Shown: one piece after another, positions 8,237-17,973 of the stretch
Layout: each line of letters opens with the position of its first letter
Position numbering within the stretch: position 1 is the first letter of the stretch
Assembly: GCF_004963255.1 (NCBI RefSeq)
Contig: NZ_SUGA01000001.1
Coordinates: 434,001-498,000 of the forward strand
Reading direction: 5' to 3'
Length of the DNA: 64,000 bases
DNA from: Mesorhizobium sp.
Lineage (GTDB): Bacteria; Pseudomonadota; Alphaproteobacteria; Rhizobiales; Rhizobiaceae
The notes under the pieces: generated by a model
What the model saw: the letters and a program-made list of their open reading frames with translations, nothing else
Told to the model about the DNA's origin: nothing
The model's database searches: none
Position numbers and translations under genes: made by a program

Positions 8237-9073
8237 ATGCAGATGCTGGCATCCCTGTTCATGCCCACTTATCCGGACCCGCCGGGCCCGAAGATCGCGT
8301 CGAATGCGGTGGCCGTGGCCAAGCAGCTTGGCGCCACGCTGGATGCGGCGGTCATCAATGTCGACATTCCGGACGTTTCCAACGCACTGTCCAGCTTCCT
8401 GCTCGACCTCCCCGCCAAGATCCGTGAGGTCGAGACGGCCAGCAGGAATCGCGGCAAGGCCCTGCTGGAGAATGTCGCGGCCGAAGCCGCGCGGTGCAAA
8501 GTTACCCTGACCACTCAGGAGTTGAAAGCGCAGCCCGCGTTCATAGGGGAAGCCGCCGCCCGGGAGGGCCGCTATTTCGACCTCTGCATGGTGGGATGGG
8601 CGAGGGACACCGAGTCCATCCGCATGACCGCGGAGGAGGTCGTGTTCAGCTCCGGCCGGCCGGCCTTGATTCTCCCGGGTGACGAAGATGTCGGTACGCT
8701 CGACAACGTGGTGATCGCCTGGGACGGCAGCCGCGTGGCTGCAAGGGCGGTGGCCGACGCCAAGCCGTTCCTGGAACGCGCATCGGCTATATCGATCGTG
8801 AGTGTGACCGATGAGAAGGTGCTGCCGGGCAAGGATATCGCTGAACGCCTTGCGCATGGACTTGCGGCGCGCGGGCTGCGTGCGAAGGCCCAGTCCATTC
8901 AAACCGGCGACAGTGAAATTGGCGTCGCCCTGCAGGAGCATGCCCTTAAAGTCGGCGGCAACCTGCTGGTCATGGGTGGCTGGGGCCACTCCCGCCTGAG
9001 GGACTTTGTGCTTGGCGGGGCGACGGAGGGGATTTTGTCGAATCTGCGTCTGCCGGTCTTGATGTCGCATTGA
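8237..9073 (+). CDS. Universal stress protein, divergent tandem type
   Basis: A 278-residue USP, more diverged from the other three in the window. It opens MQMLASLFMPTYPDPPGPK. The first domain has no clear nucleotide motif, and the C-terminal domain has GGWGHSRLRDFVLGGATEGIL, which keeps the G-x2-G-x9-G pattern. AAGGAG sits 7 bp before the ATG. It follows the preceding USP by 55 bp and has no box of its own, so co-transcription is likely. The P-type ATPase gene starts 139 bp downstream. Confidence 0.9.
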   Translation: MQMLASLFMPTYPDPPGPKIASNAVAVAKQLGATLDAAVINVDIPDVSNALSSFLLDLPAKIREVETASRNRGKALLENVAAEAARCKVTLTTQELKAQPAFIGEAAAREGRYFDLCMVGWARDTESIRMTAEEVVFSSGRPALILPGDEDVGTLDNVVIAWDGSRVAARAVADAKPFLERASAISIVSVTDEKVLPGKDIAERLAHGLAARGLRAKAQSIQTGDSEIGVALQEHALKVGGNLLVMGGWGHSRLRDFVLGGATEGILSNLRLPVLMSH

Positions 9074-9212
9074 TGCAAGCCGTCCAAAAGGCATTCGGCG
9101 GGTTTGGGAGAACGGCATGCGGCAAGACAGATGCCTGCGGCGCGTCGCCTGATTCCGCTGCGGCGCGACGCGCGCCAGGCAGATCCACCCTCGAACATCT
9201 GGACCTGAGCGA

Positions 9213-11795
9213 ATGCCGAGGGCCGTAACCGGGCATCAAGCCATCGAGAGTCGACCGGGCGCCTCGCCCCCTTGCGGCCTCAGCGAGGCCGAAGCGCAAG
9301 CCAGACTGCTGGCGGAGGGGCCGAACGAGCTGCCCAGATCTGGGCGTCGCACACCTTTGAGAATTGCCGTCGAGGTCATGCGCGAGCCGATGCTTGCGCT
9401 CCTGCTTGGTGGCGGCGCGGTCTATCTCCTGCTTGGCGATCTGCAGGAGGCGTTGATCCTGCTGTGCTTCGCCACTTTGTCGATTGCGATAACCATTATC
9501 CAGGAGGCGCGCACGGAGCGGGTTCTAGAAGCCCTCCGCGATCTCACAAGCCCTCGCGCCCTGGTCGTGCGCGATGGCCAACGCCGGCGGATTGCCGGCC
9601 GCGAGGTGGCGCGCGGCGACATCGTCTTGCTTGTCGAGGGAGACCGTGTCCCCGCCGATCTGCTGTTGGTCCAGAGTCATGATCTTCAGGTCGACGAATC
9701 CTTGCTCACCGGCGAATCCGTTCCGGTGAGAAAAGCAGCCGCCACGCCGGCAAATCGGGCGGGGAAACATCGACCGGGCGGCGATGACGTTCCGGCTGTA
9801 TTTTCGGGATCGCTTATCGCTCGCGGCTCGGGCATCGGTGAGGTGGTGGCGACCGGAGCACGAACGGAAATTGGATCGATCGGGCTGGCGCTGAGCAGCC
9901 TGGAGAGCGAGGCGCCTCGTCTGCAAAAGCAGACCAGGCATCTTGTAAGACTGTTTGCCTTGGGCGGCGCTGTCGTCAGCGCGCTGGCGATGCTGCTCTA
10001 TGGCTTGCTGCGAGGCGGATGGCTTGATGGGATATTGGCGGGCATTGCCCTCGGCATGTCGATGCTGCCGGAAGAATTTCCGATGGTGCTGACGATTTTC
10101 ATGGCCATGGGCGCTTGGCGCATATCCCAGGTGCGGGTGCTGACCCGTCGGGCCGCGGCAATCGAAACGCTTGGGTCCGCGACCGTGCTCTGCACCGACA
10201 AGACGGGAACGCTGACGAGAAACCAGATGGCCGTTGCGGAGCTGAGAACGCCTGGCGGGGTCTTCTCGCTTCTAAATAGCTCGGATGTCGTTCCCGAGGC
10301 ATTCCGCGAAGTGGTCGAGCTTGGCGTGCTTGCAAGCGCCGAGGTGCCTTTCGATCCAATGGAAAAGGCGTTTTACGAGCTGGCGGCTGAAAGACTGCCG
10401 GGGCGTCCGGGCGCGAGCGACCGGCAGCTCATTCGCTCTTACGGACTCCGACCGGAACTGCTGGCGATGTCCAATGTCTGGCGGACAAACGCGGGCGATG
10501 GCGATTGCCTCGTGGCCGCCAAAGGCTCGCCGGAGGCGATCCTGAAGCTTTGCCGCCTGGGCGCGGATCAGGCCGTGTCGATCCGGAAAGACGCCGATGC
10601 CATGGCGGCCGAGGGGCTAAGGGTTTTGGGAGTGGCGCGCGCGAGCCATGCCGAGAGCGGATTAGCCGACGAGCAAACTGGCTTTGCTTTCGAATTCTTG
10701 GGCCTGGTCGGGTTGGCTGATCCGCTGCGGCCGGGGGTTCAGGATGCTGTTGCCTCTTGCCAGTCGGCGGGCATCCGCGTGCTTATGATCACCGGCGACT
10801 ATCCCGCAACGGCGAAAGCCATAGCGCGTGAGGCCGGGTTGGATGTCGGGGACGTCATCACCGGCGAAGAGCTGAGGGCACTAGGCCCGGCGAGCCTTTC
10901 CAAAGCGGTGAAGACGACGACCGTGTTCGCGCGGATCATGCCTGACCAGAAGCTGGCGATCGTGAATGCCCTGAAGGCGAACGGCGACGTTGTCGCGATG
11001 ACCGGCGACGGGGTCAACGATGCTCCCTCGCTGAAGGCTGCGGATATCGGCGTCGCCATGGGTGGGCGCGGCACGGACGTTGCGCGCGAAGCCTCTTCCA
11101 TCGTCCTCCTCGACGACGACTTTGGCTCGATCGTCAAGACAATCAGGCTGGGACGGCGCATCTATGACAATCTGCGAAAGGCGATGAGTTTCATCATCGC
11201 CGTGCACGTGCCGATCGCGGGGCTGGCTCTGATGCCTCTGCTGTTCGGCCTGCCCATTCTGTTCGGACCGATCCACATCGCCTTTCTGGAGATGGTCATC
11301 GACCCGGTCTGCTCGCTCGTCTTCGAAGCGGAAGGCGAGGAAGAGGACATAATGAAGCGGGCGCCGCGCGATCCGGAAGAGGCGCTGTTTACCCGCCCAT
11401 TGGTGGCATGGAGCCTGACTCAGGGCTTGCTCACATTGGCGGTCGTCGCAGCGATCTTCCTGCTCGGCCTTAACTCCGGAATTCCGGAAAATGAACTTCG
11501 AGCCCTGACGTTCTTCGCCCTGGTGGTGAGCATCATCGGCCTGGTTCTGGTCAACCGCGTTTTCAGCGCCTCGTTGATTTCGGCCCTATCAAGACCCAAT
11601 CGCGCCCTCGCTGCCGTCATCGCCGTGGACTCTGTCGTGCTCGCCCTGGTGCTTCTGTGGCCGTCCGCGAACCTCCTCTTCCAATTCGGACCGCCGAGAC
11701 TGATCGATCTTGCCGCCGTTCTGGCGGGCGCAGTCGGGCTGGTCGCTTTGCTGGAGTTCCTCAAATATCGCTGGGCAGGGCGAGTGAGCGCTTGA
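9213..11795 (+). CDS. Cation-transporting P-type ATPase (P2-like)
   Basis: An 860-residue integral membrane ATPase. In order it shows the N-terminal cation-ATPase domain (LSEAEAQARLLAEGPNELP), helices M1-M2, the actuator loop with LTGESVPV, helices M3-M4 with PEEFPMVL, the phosphorylation motif DKTGTLT (Asp329), the TGDGVNDAPSLK hinge near residue 598, and a C-terminal bundle of about six helices. The motif set suits the calcium/manganese-type P2 group, but PEEFP replaces the usual PEGLP, so the ion is uncertain. The ATG lacks a strong ribosome site. The pairing with two USP genes upstream repeats at 30.1-33.6 kb, where a USP precedes an MgtA-type ATPase. Confidence 0.9.
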   Translation: MPRAVTGHQAIESRPGASPPCGLSEAEAQARLLAEGPNELPRSGRRTPLRIAVEVMREPMLALLLGGGAVYLLLGDLQEALILLCFATLSIAITIIQEARTERVLEALRDLTSPRALVVRDGQRRRIAGREVARGDIVLLVEGDRVPADLLLVQSHDLQVDESLLTGESVPVRKAAATPANRAGKHRPGGDDVPAVFSGSLIARGSGIGEVVATGARTEIGSIGLALSSLESEAPRLQKQTRHLVRLFALGGAVVSALAMLLYGLLRGGWLDGILAGIALGMSMLPEEFPMVLTIFMAMGAWRISQVRVLTRRAAAIETLGSATVLCTDKTGTLTRNQMAVAELRTPGGVFSLLNSSDVVPEAFREVVELGVLASAEVPFDPMEKAFYELAAERLPGRPGASDRQLIRSYGLRPELLAMSNVWRTNAGDGDCLVAAKGSPEAILKLCRLGADQAVSIRKDADAMAAEGLRVLGVARASHAESGLADEQTGFAFEFLGLVGLADPLRPGVQDAVASCQSAGIRVLMITGDYPATAKAIAREAGLDVGDVITGEELRALGPASLSKAVKTTTVFARIMPDQKLAIVNALKANGDVVAMTGDGVNDAPSLKAADIGVAMGGRGTDVAREASSIVLLDDDFGSIVKTIRLGRRIYDNLRKAMSFIIAVHVPIAGLALMPLLFGLPILFGPIHIAFLEMVIDPVCSLVFEAEGEEEDIMKRAPRDPEEALFTRPLVAWSLTQGLLTLAVVAAIFLLGLNSGIPENELRALTFFALVVSIIGLVLVNRVFSASLISALSRPNRALAAVIAVDSVVLALVLLWPSANLLFQFGPPRLIDLAAVLAGAVGLVALLEFLKYRWAGRVSA

Positions 11796-11988
11796 CGGGC
11801 CCAGCGGTGGATTTTGCTCGGCCTGTGGCCGCGACCGCCGGGATCGGCGGCTGCACCGCTGAGTTTTCCACCTCTTGCTCGGCGGTTTGCAGGCGGACGG
11901 AAAACCGTTCACGCTTTCCCTGGATTTGCCGCAAGTGCCCACGATACGCATGGACGCCGATCGTGAGGACAAATTCCAGGGTTCCCCT

Positions 11989-12181
11989 TCAGCCTGACAT
12001 GCGCTGGTCGCCATCGTCAAATGGATAGAAGTGGACCGCCTTCAACTTGACCGGCGTGTCGTAGCCCTCGATGCGCACCGTTGCCCACCGGGTCCCCCAG
12101 ATCGTCCTGCCAGGTGTCGGTGACGCGACATCTTGCGGCCAGCTCCATGCCGACCTCGATCTTGTCAGTTCTCCTTGCCAT
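11989..12181 (-). pseudogene. Small gene split by a one-base frameshift
   Basis: Read on the minus strand, an ATG at 12181 with a good AGGGAG site opens MARRTDKIEVGMELAARC and continues through VTDTWQDDLG. At a run of five C on the plus strand (12094-12098) the frame is lost. Removing one base of the run joins it to TRWATVRIEGYDTPVKLKAV and a stop at 11989, giving an intact 63-residue protein. The parts on both sides look coding and the total length is 3n+1. It lies 68 bp downstream of groEL on the same strand. Either the base is a sequencing error or the gene is a recent pseudogene. Function unknown; the core looks like a small beta-barrel. Confidence 0.6.
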
Positions 12182-12249
12182 CTCGAACTCCCTTTCTCTC
12201 CGCGCGATCGTGCGATATCGCTTCCTGCTTTCACCATCCTCCGCGTTGA

Positions 12250-13872
12250 CTACATCGGCATTTCCGGCTCAAGCGCGCGCTCCTTTGCCGGCTCGGATAT
12301 CTCCGTCATGGTCGCCTCCGTCAGGAGCAGCACGCTGGCGACCGAGACGGCGTTTTCCAGGGCGATGCGGACCACTTTGGTCGGGTCGATGATGCCGGCT
12401 TCGACCAGGTCGACATATTCCTTGCGGCCGGCGTCGAAACCGAAATTTCCCTTGCCTTCGATCATCCTGGCGACAACCACGCCGCCGTCGACGGCCGAAT
12501 TCTCGGCAATCTGGCGCACAGGTGTTTCGAGCGCGCGCCTGAGGATCTGGACGCCTGTGCGTTCATCGCCTTCGCACTGTGCTTCTTCCTCGGTGACCGC
12601 GCCGATGCAACGCAACAGGGCAAGCCCGCCACCAGGCACGATGCCCTCTGCGACGGCCGCCTTGGTGGCGCTGATGGCGTCGTCGAGCGCTTCCTTCTTG
12701 GACTTCATCTCGGCTTCCGTCGGCGCGCCCACCTTGATGACGGCCACGCCGCCGGCGAGCTTGGCGAGCCGCTCCTGGAGCTTCTCACGGTCATAGTCGC
12801 TGGTCGTATCGCTGATCTCTCGCCGGATCTGCTCGACACGCCCCTTGATCGCCTTCTGGTCGCCGCTGCCGCCGATGATCGTGGTGTTGTCCTTGTCGAC
12901 AACCACGCGCTTGGCGCGCCCCAGCTGAGCCATCGTCACATTCTCGATCTTGAGGCCGATATCCTCTGAAATGACCTGTCCGCCAGTCAGGACGGCGATG
13001 TCCTGCAGCATCACCTTGCGGCGGTCGCCGAAGCCTGGCGCCTTCACGGCGCAGTTCTTGAAGGTGCCGCGGATCTGGTTGACGATGAGCGTGGCCAGCG
13101 CCTCGCCCTCGACGTCCTCCGCGATCACCAGCAGAGGCGAACCCGATTTCGCCACCGCCTCGAGCAGCTTGATGAGGTCGTTGAGCGAAGAGATCTTCTT
13201 TTCGACGATGAGTACCAGCGCGTCTTCCAGCACCGCCTCCATCTTCTCGGTGTCGGTCACGAAATAGGGGGAGAGGAAGCCGCGGTCGAATTGCATGCCT
13301 TCGACCACGTCCAGGACCGTTTCGGTGGTCTTCGATTCCTCGACCGTGATGACGCCTTCGCCGCCGACCTTCTCCATGGCTTCGCCGATCAGTTCGCCGA
13401 TGAGCGGATCGTTATGGGCTGAGATCGTCGCCACCTGTTCCTTCTCGCGCCTGGTCGAGACCGGCCGCGATATCTGCTTGAGCGTCTCGATTGCCCGCTT
13501 CGTCGCGCGGTCGAGGCCGCGCTTGATGTCGATCGCGCTCGCGCCGGCGACCACGTTGCGCACGCCGTCGGCGAACATCGCGTGGGCAAGTATGGTCGAT
13601 GTGCTCGTTCCGTCGCCGACCATGTCGCCGGTCTTCTCGGCCGCCTGCCTCAGCATGCGGGCGCCGAGATTTTCCTCCGGATCCCTCACGTCGAATTCCT
13701 TGGCGATCGTCACACCGTCGTTGCACACGATGGGCGCGCCCCATTTTTTCTCGATCAGAACCGACTTCGAACGAGGACCGAGCGTCACCCGCACGGCGTC
13801 GGCAAGTTGGGTCGCGCCGCGCAGGATTTTTTCGCGCGCCGCCGAGCGGAACAATACCTGTTTGTGGGCCAT
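12250..13872 (-). CDS. groEL: Chaperonin GroEL paralogue
   Basis: A 540-residue 60-kDa chaperonin, which folds proteins in an ATP-driven double ring. It has the ATP-site sequence [16 protein letters not shown] (normally VGDGTTTATVLA), the apical domain, and [12 protein letters not shown] near residue 410. The start is MAHKQVLF with CTGGAG upstream. The C-terminus ends LEPEMPM rather than the Gly-Gly-Met tail of housekeeping GroEL, and no groES precedes it. These points and the perfect anaerobox at 13928-13941 indicate a specialised low-oxygen copy. Its clients are unknown. Confidence 0.93.
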   Translation of the reverse strand: MAHKQVLFRSAAREKILRGATQLADAVRVTLGPRSKSVLIEKKWGAPIVCNDGVTIAKEFDVRDPEENLGARMLRQAAEKTGDMVGDGTSTSTILAHAMFADGVRNVVAGASAIDIKRGLDRATKRAIETLKQISRPVSTRREKEQVATISAHNDPLIGELIGEAMEKVGGEGVITVEESKTTETVLDVVEGMQFDRGFLSPYFVTDTEKMEAVLEDALVLIVEKKISSLNDLIKLLEAVAKSGSPLLVIAEDVEGEALATLIVNQIRGTFKNCAVKAPGFGDRRKVMLQDIAVLTGGQVISEDIGLKIENVTMAQLGRAKRVVVDKDNTTIIGGSGDQKAIKGRVEQIRREISDTTSDYDREKLQERLAKLAGGVAVIKVGAPTEAEMKSKKEALDDAISATKAAVAEGIVPGGGLALLRCIGAVTEEEAQCEGDERTGVQILRRALETPVRQIAENSAVDGGVVVARMIEGKGNFGFDAGRKEYVDLVEAGIIDPTKVVRIALENAVSVASVLLLTEATMTEISEPAKERALEPEMPM

Positions 13873-13927
13873 GGTGGTCTCCAGACTATCCGACCGATTC
13901 CCATAGCCGCGTTGGCCCCGATCAGCC

Positions 13928-13941
13928 TTGACGCGCGTCAA
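13928..13941. promoter_or_regulatory. Anaerobox (FNR/FixK site)
   Basis: TTGACGCGCGTCAA, a perfect palindrome centred 62 bp before the groEL start at 13872. Confidence 0.87.
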
Positions 13942-13960
13942 TTGTGCATCCCTGGCGGCC

Positions 13961-13974
13961 TTGACCGGAATCAA
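13961..13974. promoter_or_regulatory. Anaerobox (FNR/FixK site)
   Basis: TTGACCGGAATCAA, a perfect site centred 60 bp before the ATG at 14028. Together with 13928-13941 it gives each side of the divergent gap its own box. Confidence 0.87.
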
Positions 13975-14027
13975 TGAGGACCGGTTCGCCAGCTGGTCTG
14001 ATGGGGCTCTCAGGCCAGGAGACGACG

Positions 14028-14537
14028 ATGCGAACGAACGAGACGCCACACTACGATACCAGCGTGAACACGACCGGTTGCTGCCCGAAGTTCAACCCCG
14101 GCGGTTGGGACGATCAGGAGCTGCATTTCCGTGACAAGCCGTTCGTGAGAGCGGTGACGCACAGCGTCATGCATGTCCCCGTGAACATGGGCAGCGTTTT
14201 CACGCGCGTTAATCGGCACATCGACGATGCCGGCGCTTCGGCCGATGGCCAGTCCATCGTTCTCAGCCGCGATCTCTCGCCCTGGACCAGCGAACATCTC
14301 TTCTCGGTTTCGAAATCTGTCCCCGAGGAAGAGATGACGACGCTGAGCGGGGACTTCGTGACGAAAGTGTTCGAAGGCCCCTTCAGTCAGGCAAGGCAGT
14401 GGCACGAAGAGATGCTGCAGATGGCGCGTGATCGGAAATCGGAGCCGGGCGACGTCTATTTCTTCTATACGACCTGCCCGAAATGCGCCGAAGCCTACGG
14501 AAAGAACTATGTCGTTGGGGTAACGGCCGTGGGCTAG
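14028..14537 (+). CDS. Conserved-looking protein with two Cys motifs, unknown
   Basis: A 169-residue soluble protein. Near the N-terminus is [18 protein letters not shown] and near the C-terminus [19 protein letters not shown], so two Cys-Pro-Lys motifs bracket the chain and could bind a metal. Proteins like this are often labelled 'hydrolase' in rhizobial genomes without experimental support, and I see no hydrolase motif. The ATG has AGGAG 6 bp upstream, and a perfect anaerobox is centred 60 bp away. It is divergent from groEL, which has its own box. Function unknown. Confidence 0.8.
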   Translation: MRTNETPHYDTSVNTTGCCPKFNPGGWDDQELHFRDKPFVRAVTHSVMHVPVNMGSVFTRVNRHIDDAGASADGQSIVLSRDLSPWTSEHLFSVSKSVPEEEMTTLSGDFVTKVFEGPFSQARQWHEEMLQMARDRKSEPGDVYFFYTTCPKCAEAYGKNYVVGVTAVG

Positions 14538-14627
14538 CCCACAACGCGACGCGCTGTCAGTTTGGATAGATGGACTTGCCCCCGAGCGAGGCAGGTCATT
14601 ATGCGCTCACCCTGATGGAGCCCTTGC

Positions 14628-15599
14628 ATGAGTCGAATTGGCGGTTTCCTGCTGGTCATGCTTATCGCCATGGCGACCGCGGCCGGTGTGGCTTTCGCGC
14701 TTTACAGGAACGAGCTTGGTCGCTTGCGCGACGCCGTCAGCCGAGGCAGTCTGGTCGCCGAGCTCGACATTGGCCCGGTTGAATACGCCGACAGCGGCGC
14801 GGGCATTCCGCTGCTTTCGATCCACGGCTCCGGCGGCGGCTTTGATCAAGGCCTTGCCCTTGCTTCCGGTCTAGTGGGGGAGGGCTTCCGTATCATCGCG
14901 CCGTCGCGCTACGGCTATCTGCGCACGCCTGTTCCGCAAGACCCTTCTCCGGCCGCTCAGGCCGATGCTCTCGCGGCGCTGCTCACCAAACTGAACGTTT
15001 CCAAGGCGGTGGTCGTCGGCGTTTCGGCTGGCGCGCGGTCGGCGGTCGAGCTGAGCCTTCGGCACCCGGACAAGGTCGCCGCTCTCATTCTGGTCGTCCC
15101 AGCCCTTTATTCGCCCACCAGTCCGGTTTCGGTCGACGTGGATCCGGGTAACAGCTTTGCGTTCTGGGCTGTCAACGCCGGCGGCGATTTCGCCTGGTGG
15201 GCAGCCGAGAACATCGCGCCATCGGTGCTCATTCGCTTCCTCGGCGTTCGGCCGGCGCTGGTAGCGGCCGCGCCCCAAGCCGAAAGGGACCGTGTGATGA
15301 GCTTCGTCAGAGGCGTTGAACCATTGTCGCTGCGCTTCTCCGGCATCAACATCGACAGCGCCCCCGAGCTGCATGAACAGCCGTTGGCGGAAATCGCTGC
15401 ACCGACATTGATCGTCTCGGCGCGCGACGACCTGTTCAACACGCTGCCGGCAGCCGAGTTCGCGGCGGCCAGGATTCCCCGCGCCAAGCTGGTGGTCTAC
15501 GATACCGGCGGCCATTTTCTCGTCGGGCGGATGGAGGAGGTCCGCATGGCAATCCGCACCTTTCTGGCCGGCGCGGGACTGGTCCCGTCAAACCATTAA
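14628..15599 (+). CDS. Membrane-anchored alpha/beta hydrolase
   Basis: A 323-residue protein with an N-terminal hydrophobic anchor (residues 5-25, GGFLLVMLIAMATAAGVAFAL) and a periplasm-facing alpha/beta-hydrolase domain. The oxyanion loop is HGSGGGFDQG. The nucleophile Ser is in GVSAGARS, the acid is probably Asp in SARDDLFN, and the catalytic His is in DTGGHFLVG. A GGAG site precedes the ATG. Substrate unknown. The gene starts 90 bp after the previous one and has no box of its own, so it may share that transcript. Confidence 0.87.
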   Translation: MSRIGGFLLVMLIAMATAAGVAFALYRNELGRLRDAVSRGSLVAELDIGPVEYADSGAGIPLLSIHGSGGGFDQGLALASGLVGEGFRIIAPSRYGYLRTPVPQDPSPAAQADALAALLTKLNVSKAVVVGVSAGARSAVELSLRHPDKVAALILVVPALYSPTSPVSVDVDPGNSFAFWAVNAGGDFAWWAAENIAPSVLIRFLGVRPALVAAAPQAERDRVMSFVRGVEPLSLRFSGINIDSAPELHEQPLAEIAAPTLIVSARDDLFNTLPAAEFAAARIPRAKLVVYDTGGHFLVGRMEEVRMAIRTFLAGAGLVPSNH

Positions 15600-15701
15600 A
15601 GCGCGTCGCGCTGAAACGGATTCAGGTGACGCGCTTTAAAGTCTTTGGTTTGATGCATGTCGTTGTCCCAGAACCGCTGCGCACTTCTGGGCGACATGCA
15701 T
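15598..15701. repeat. RIME-like double palindrome
   Basis: Two adjacent inverted repeats fill the gap between the hydrolase and the convergent MFS gene. The first has arms AAAGCGCGTC (15598-15607) and GACGCGCTTT (15628-15637). The second has arms ATGCATGTCG (15653-15662) and CGACATGCAT (15692-15701), with an inner TCCCAGAA/TTCTGGG pair. The layout and sequence match, from memory, the RIME family of rhizobial intergenic elements. The right end reaches the first base of the MFS stop codon. Confidence 0.75.
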
Positions 15702-16975
15702 TAGCCCGCGGAACCGGTGATTGTCGGCGTGACGACCGCCGCGGGGGCCTTTGCGTCTTGGCCAAGGGTCGGCGTCAGCCAACGGACGAGGCCAAGGCCG
15801 AGGAGCGCCAGCGCCGTGAAGCCCGCGCCCGCCAGGAAGGTCATCCTCGGTCCGAAAAAATCCCAGAGCGTGCCCGCCAGCAGGCTGGCGGCCAGCAGCG
15901 CAAGTCCAGTCGACAGGTTGAACATCCCGAAGGCCGTGCCTCGCAGTTCCGGCGGGGCCGTATCGGCGACGAGCGTTGCCAGGAGGCCCTGCGTAAGCCC
16001 CAGATGCAGGCCCCACAGGCCCACGCCGAGCGCTGCGCCCGCAAGATTTCCAGGGAACGCCAGCACGATGTCCGCGGCAATCAGGACCAGGAAGCCGAGA
16101 ATAAGCATCGTCAGGCGATTGACGCGATCCGATAGCGCGCCAGCCGGATAGGCGGAGAGCGAGTAGACAACGTTCATGACCACCAGCACCAGCGGGACGA
16201 GCCCGACCGGCAGGCCCATGCCCTGCGCGCGCAGGATTAGAAACGCTTCGCTGAACCTGGCCAGGGTGAACACGGTGGCCACGCAGACAACCAGCCAGAA
16301 GGATGAGCCCAGGCGCTTGAGCTCCGGCAGGCTCAAGGGAGCGCGCACTTCGCGCAGCCCCGTGGGCCGGGCCGGCTCGCGGACGGCGGTAACCAGCAGC
16401 ACGACCGCCAGAAGGCCTGGAACAACCGCGACCCAGAACACGGTCCGAAACTGATTGGCGGTCAGCCACATGAGGCCGATCGCCAGCAGCGGCCCGACAA
16501 ACGCGCCAACCGTGTCGAGTGACTGGCGAAGCCCGAAACTTGCGCCGCGCGCGTCGGCGGGGGCGATGTCCGCAACCAGGGCATCGCGCGGGGCGCCGCG
16601 AATCCCCTTGCCCACACGGTCGACAAATCGCGCCGCCACCAGCCAGCCAATCGAGGAAGCCAGCGGGAACACCGGCTTGGTGAGAGCGGCGAGGCCGTAG
16701 CCGATGACCGCCAGCAGCTTGCGTTTTCCCAGCCAATCGGACAGCGCGCCCGAAAACACCTTGGTGATGGCGGCCGTCGCTTCGGCAATGCCCTCAATGG
16801 TGCCGACCGTCACCATCGGCGCTCCCATGACGGCGACGAGGTAGACTGGCAGCAAGGCGTGGATCATCTCCGAAGAGACGTCCATCAGCAGAGACACGAA
16901 GCCCAACGCCCAAATCCCCGCGGGGATGGTTCTAAGGCGGGTGCGAGTGGTCTCCGCGGTCTCGAGCTGCTTCAT
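15701..16975 (-). CDS. MFS transporter
   Basis: A 424-residue inner-membrane transporter with about twelve helices. The recognisable MFS loop between helices 2 and 3 reads DWLGKRKLLAVIGYGLA, and a second, DRVNRLTMLILGF, occurs after helix 8. The start at 16975 (MKQLETAETTRTRL) has GAAGGGA directly upstream; ATGs at 16990 and 17014 lack one. It follows arcC by 70 bp on the same strand and could be the last gene of the arc operon, although its substrate is unknown and it is not a standard arc component. Its 3' end abuts the RIME-like repeat. Confidence 0.88.
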   Translation of the reverse strand: MKQLETAETTRTRLRTIPAGIWALGFVSLLMDVSSEMIHALLPVYLVAVMGAPMVTVGTIEGIAEATAAITKVFSGALSDWLGKRKLLAVIGYGLAALTKPVFPLASSIGWLVAARFVDRVGKGIRGAPRDALVADIAPADARGASFGLRQSLDTVGAFVGPLLAIGLMWLTANQFRTVFWVAVVPGLLAVVLLVTAVREPARPTGLREVRAPLSLPELKRLGSSFWLVVCVATVFTLARFSEAFLILRAQGMGLPVGLVPLVLVVMNVVYSLSAYPAGALSDRVNRLTMLILGFLVLIAADIVLAFPGNLAGAALGVGLWGLHLGLTQGLLATLVADTAPPELRGTAFGMFNLSTGLALLAASLLAGTLWDFFGPRMTFLAGAGFTALALLGLGLVRWLTPTLGQDAKAPAAVVTPTITGSAG

Positions 16976-17045
16976 TGATCCCTTCGGCATGCCGACATTG
17001 GGCACGTTCAACATAGCGAACTCGCGGCGCGCAAGTACACCGCGA

Positions 17046-17972
17046 TCAGCTGTTTTGCGGTTCCTTGGCCGGGGCTTCCAACCAGGTGCCGCGCTCGTCC
17101 CTGACGATTGCCAGGGCATCGTCGAGCTTGCCGATCGCGGCAGGCTTGCCGGTTGCTTCGGCGAACTCGATCGCGGCACCGACCTTCGGCCCCATGGATC
17201 CGGCCGGAAAATTCCGTCCGGATATATCTGTCGTGGCAACGTGCCGGAGCGCGCGGGCCTCCGGCGTGCCGAAGCAGGCATAAACCGCATCGACATCCGT
17301 CAGCATCAGCAGCATGTCAGCCTTCAATTGACGTGCCAGAAGCGAGCTTGCCAGGTCTTTGTCGATGACGGCTTCGACACCGCAAAGGCTGCCGTCGGTG
17401 CCCTCCACAACCGGAACGCCGCCGCCTCCCGTGCAAATGACGATAACCTCCCGTTCGGTGAGGAATGAGATCACGGAAGCCTCCAGGATCTCCAGTGGCC
17501 TGGGGGAGGGCACAACGCGGCGCCATTTGTCGCCATCGGGCGCGACCTGCCAGCCGCGTTCCGCGGCAAGCCGGCGTGCGGTTGCTTCATCGTATACCGG
17601 GCCTATCGGCTTCGTCGGCCGCGCGAAGGCCGGATCGCGCGGGTCCACCTTCACCTGCGTCAGCAGGGTTGCAAACAACCTGTTCCTGAGGAGGTTGCCG
17701 AGCTCCTGCTCGATCATGTAGCCGATCATGCCGGCGCTTTCGGCGCCGAGCACGTCGAGCGGGAAAGCGCCGTCGGTCGAGGCCGCCGACTGGAGCGCCA
17801 GCAGGCCGACCTGCGGGCCGTTGCCATGCGTGATGACGAGCGAATGGCCTTGGCCGATAAGCGCCGCCAGGGCGGATGCCGCATGTTTGACATTGCCGCG
17901 CTGATTTTCGGCGGTCATGGGCTCGCCGCGCCGCAACAGCGCATTCCCGCCGAGAGCCGCAACGATCAGCAT
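17046..17972 (-). CDS. arcC: Carbamate kinase ArcC
   Basis: Converts carbamoyl phosphate and ADP to ATP, ammonia and CO2, the energy-yielding last step of the arginine deiminase pathway. At 308 residues it is full length. It shows the amino-acid-kinase fold with [11 protein letters not shown] near the N-terminus, THGNGPQVG near residue 50 and the [10 protein letters not shown] phosphate loop near residue 180. The ATG lies 1 bp after the arcB stop, so translation is probably coupled. It is the last of the four arc genes behind the anaerobox at 21742. Confidence 0.96.
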   Translation of the reverse strand: MLIVAALGGNALLRRGEPMTAENQRGNVKHAASALAALIGQGHSLVITHGNGPQVGLLALQSAASTDGAFPLDVLGAESAGMIGYMIEQELGNLLRNRLFATLLTQVKVDPRDPAFARPTKPIGPVYDEATARRLAAERGWQVAPDGDKWRRVVPSPRPLEILEASVISFLTEREVIVICTGGGGVPVVEGTDGSLCGVEAVIDKDLASSLLARQLKADMLLMLTDVDAVYACFGTPEARALRHVATTDISGRNFPAGSMGPKVGAAIEFAEATGKPAAIGKLDDALAIVRDERGTWLEAPAKEPQNS

Positions 17973-17973
17973 C

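Noticed and set aside
9121..9212. Inverted repeat GCGCGTCGC/GCGACGCGC before the P2-type ATPase gene
   Set aside because: The loop of about 16 bases and the high local GC make chance pairing likely; no T run and no regulatory pattern.
11796..11988. 193 bp after the P2-type ATPase gene, checked for a gene or RNA
   Set aside because: No frame with a start site and no clear hairpin or repeat was found.
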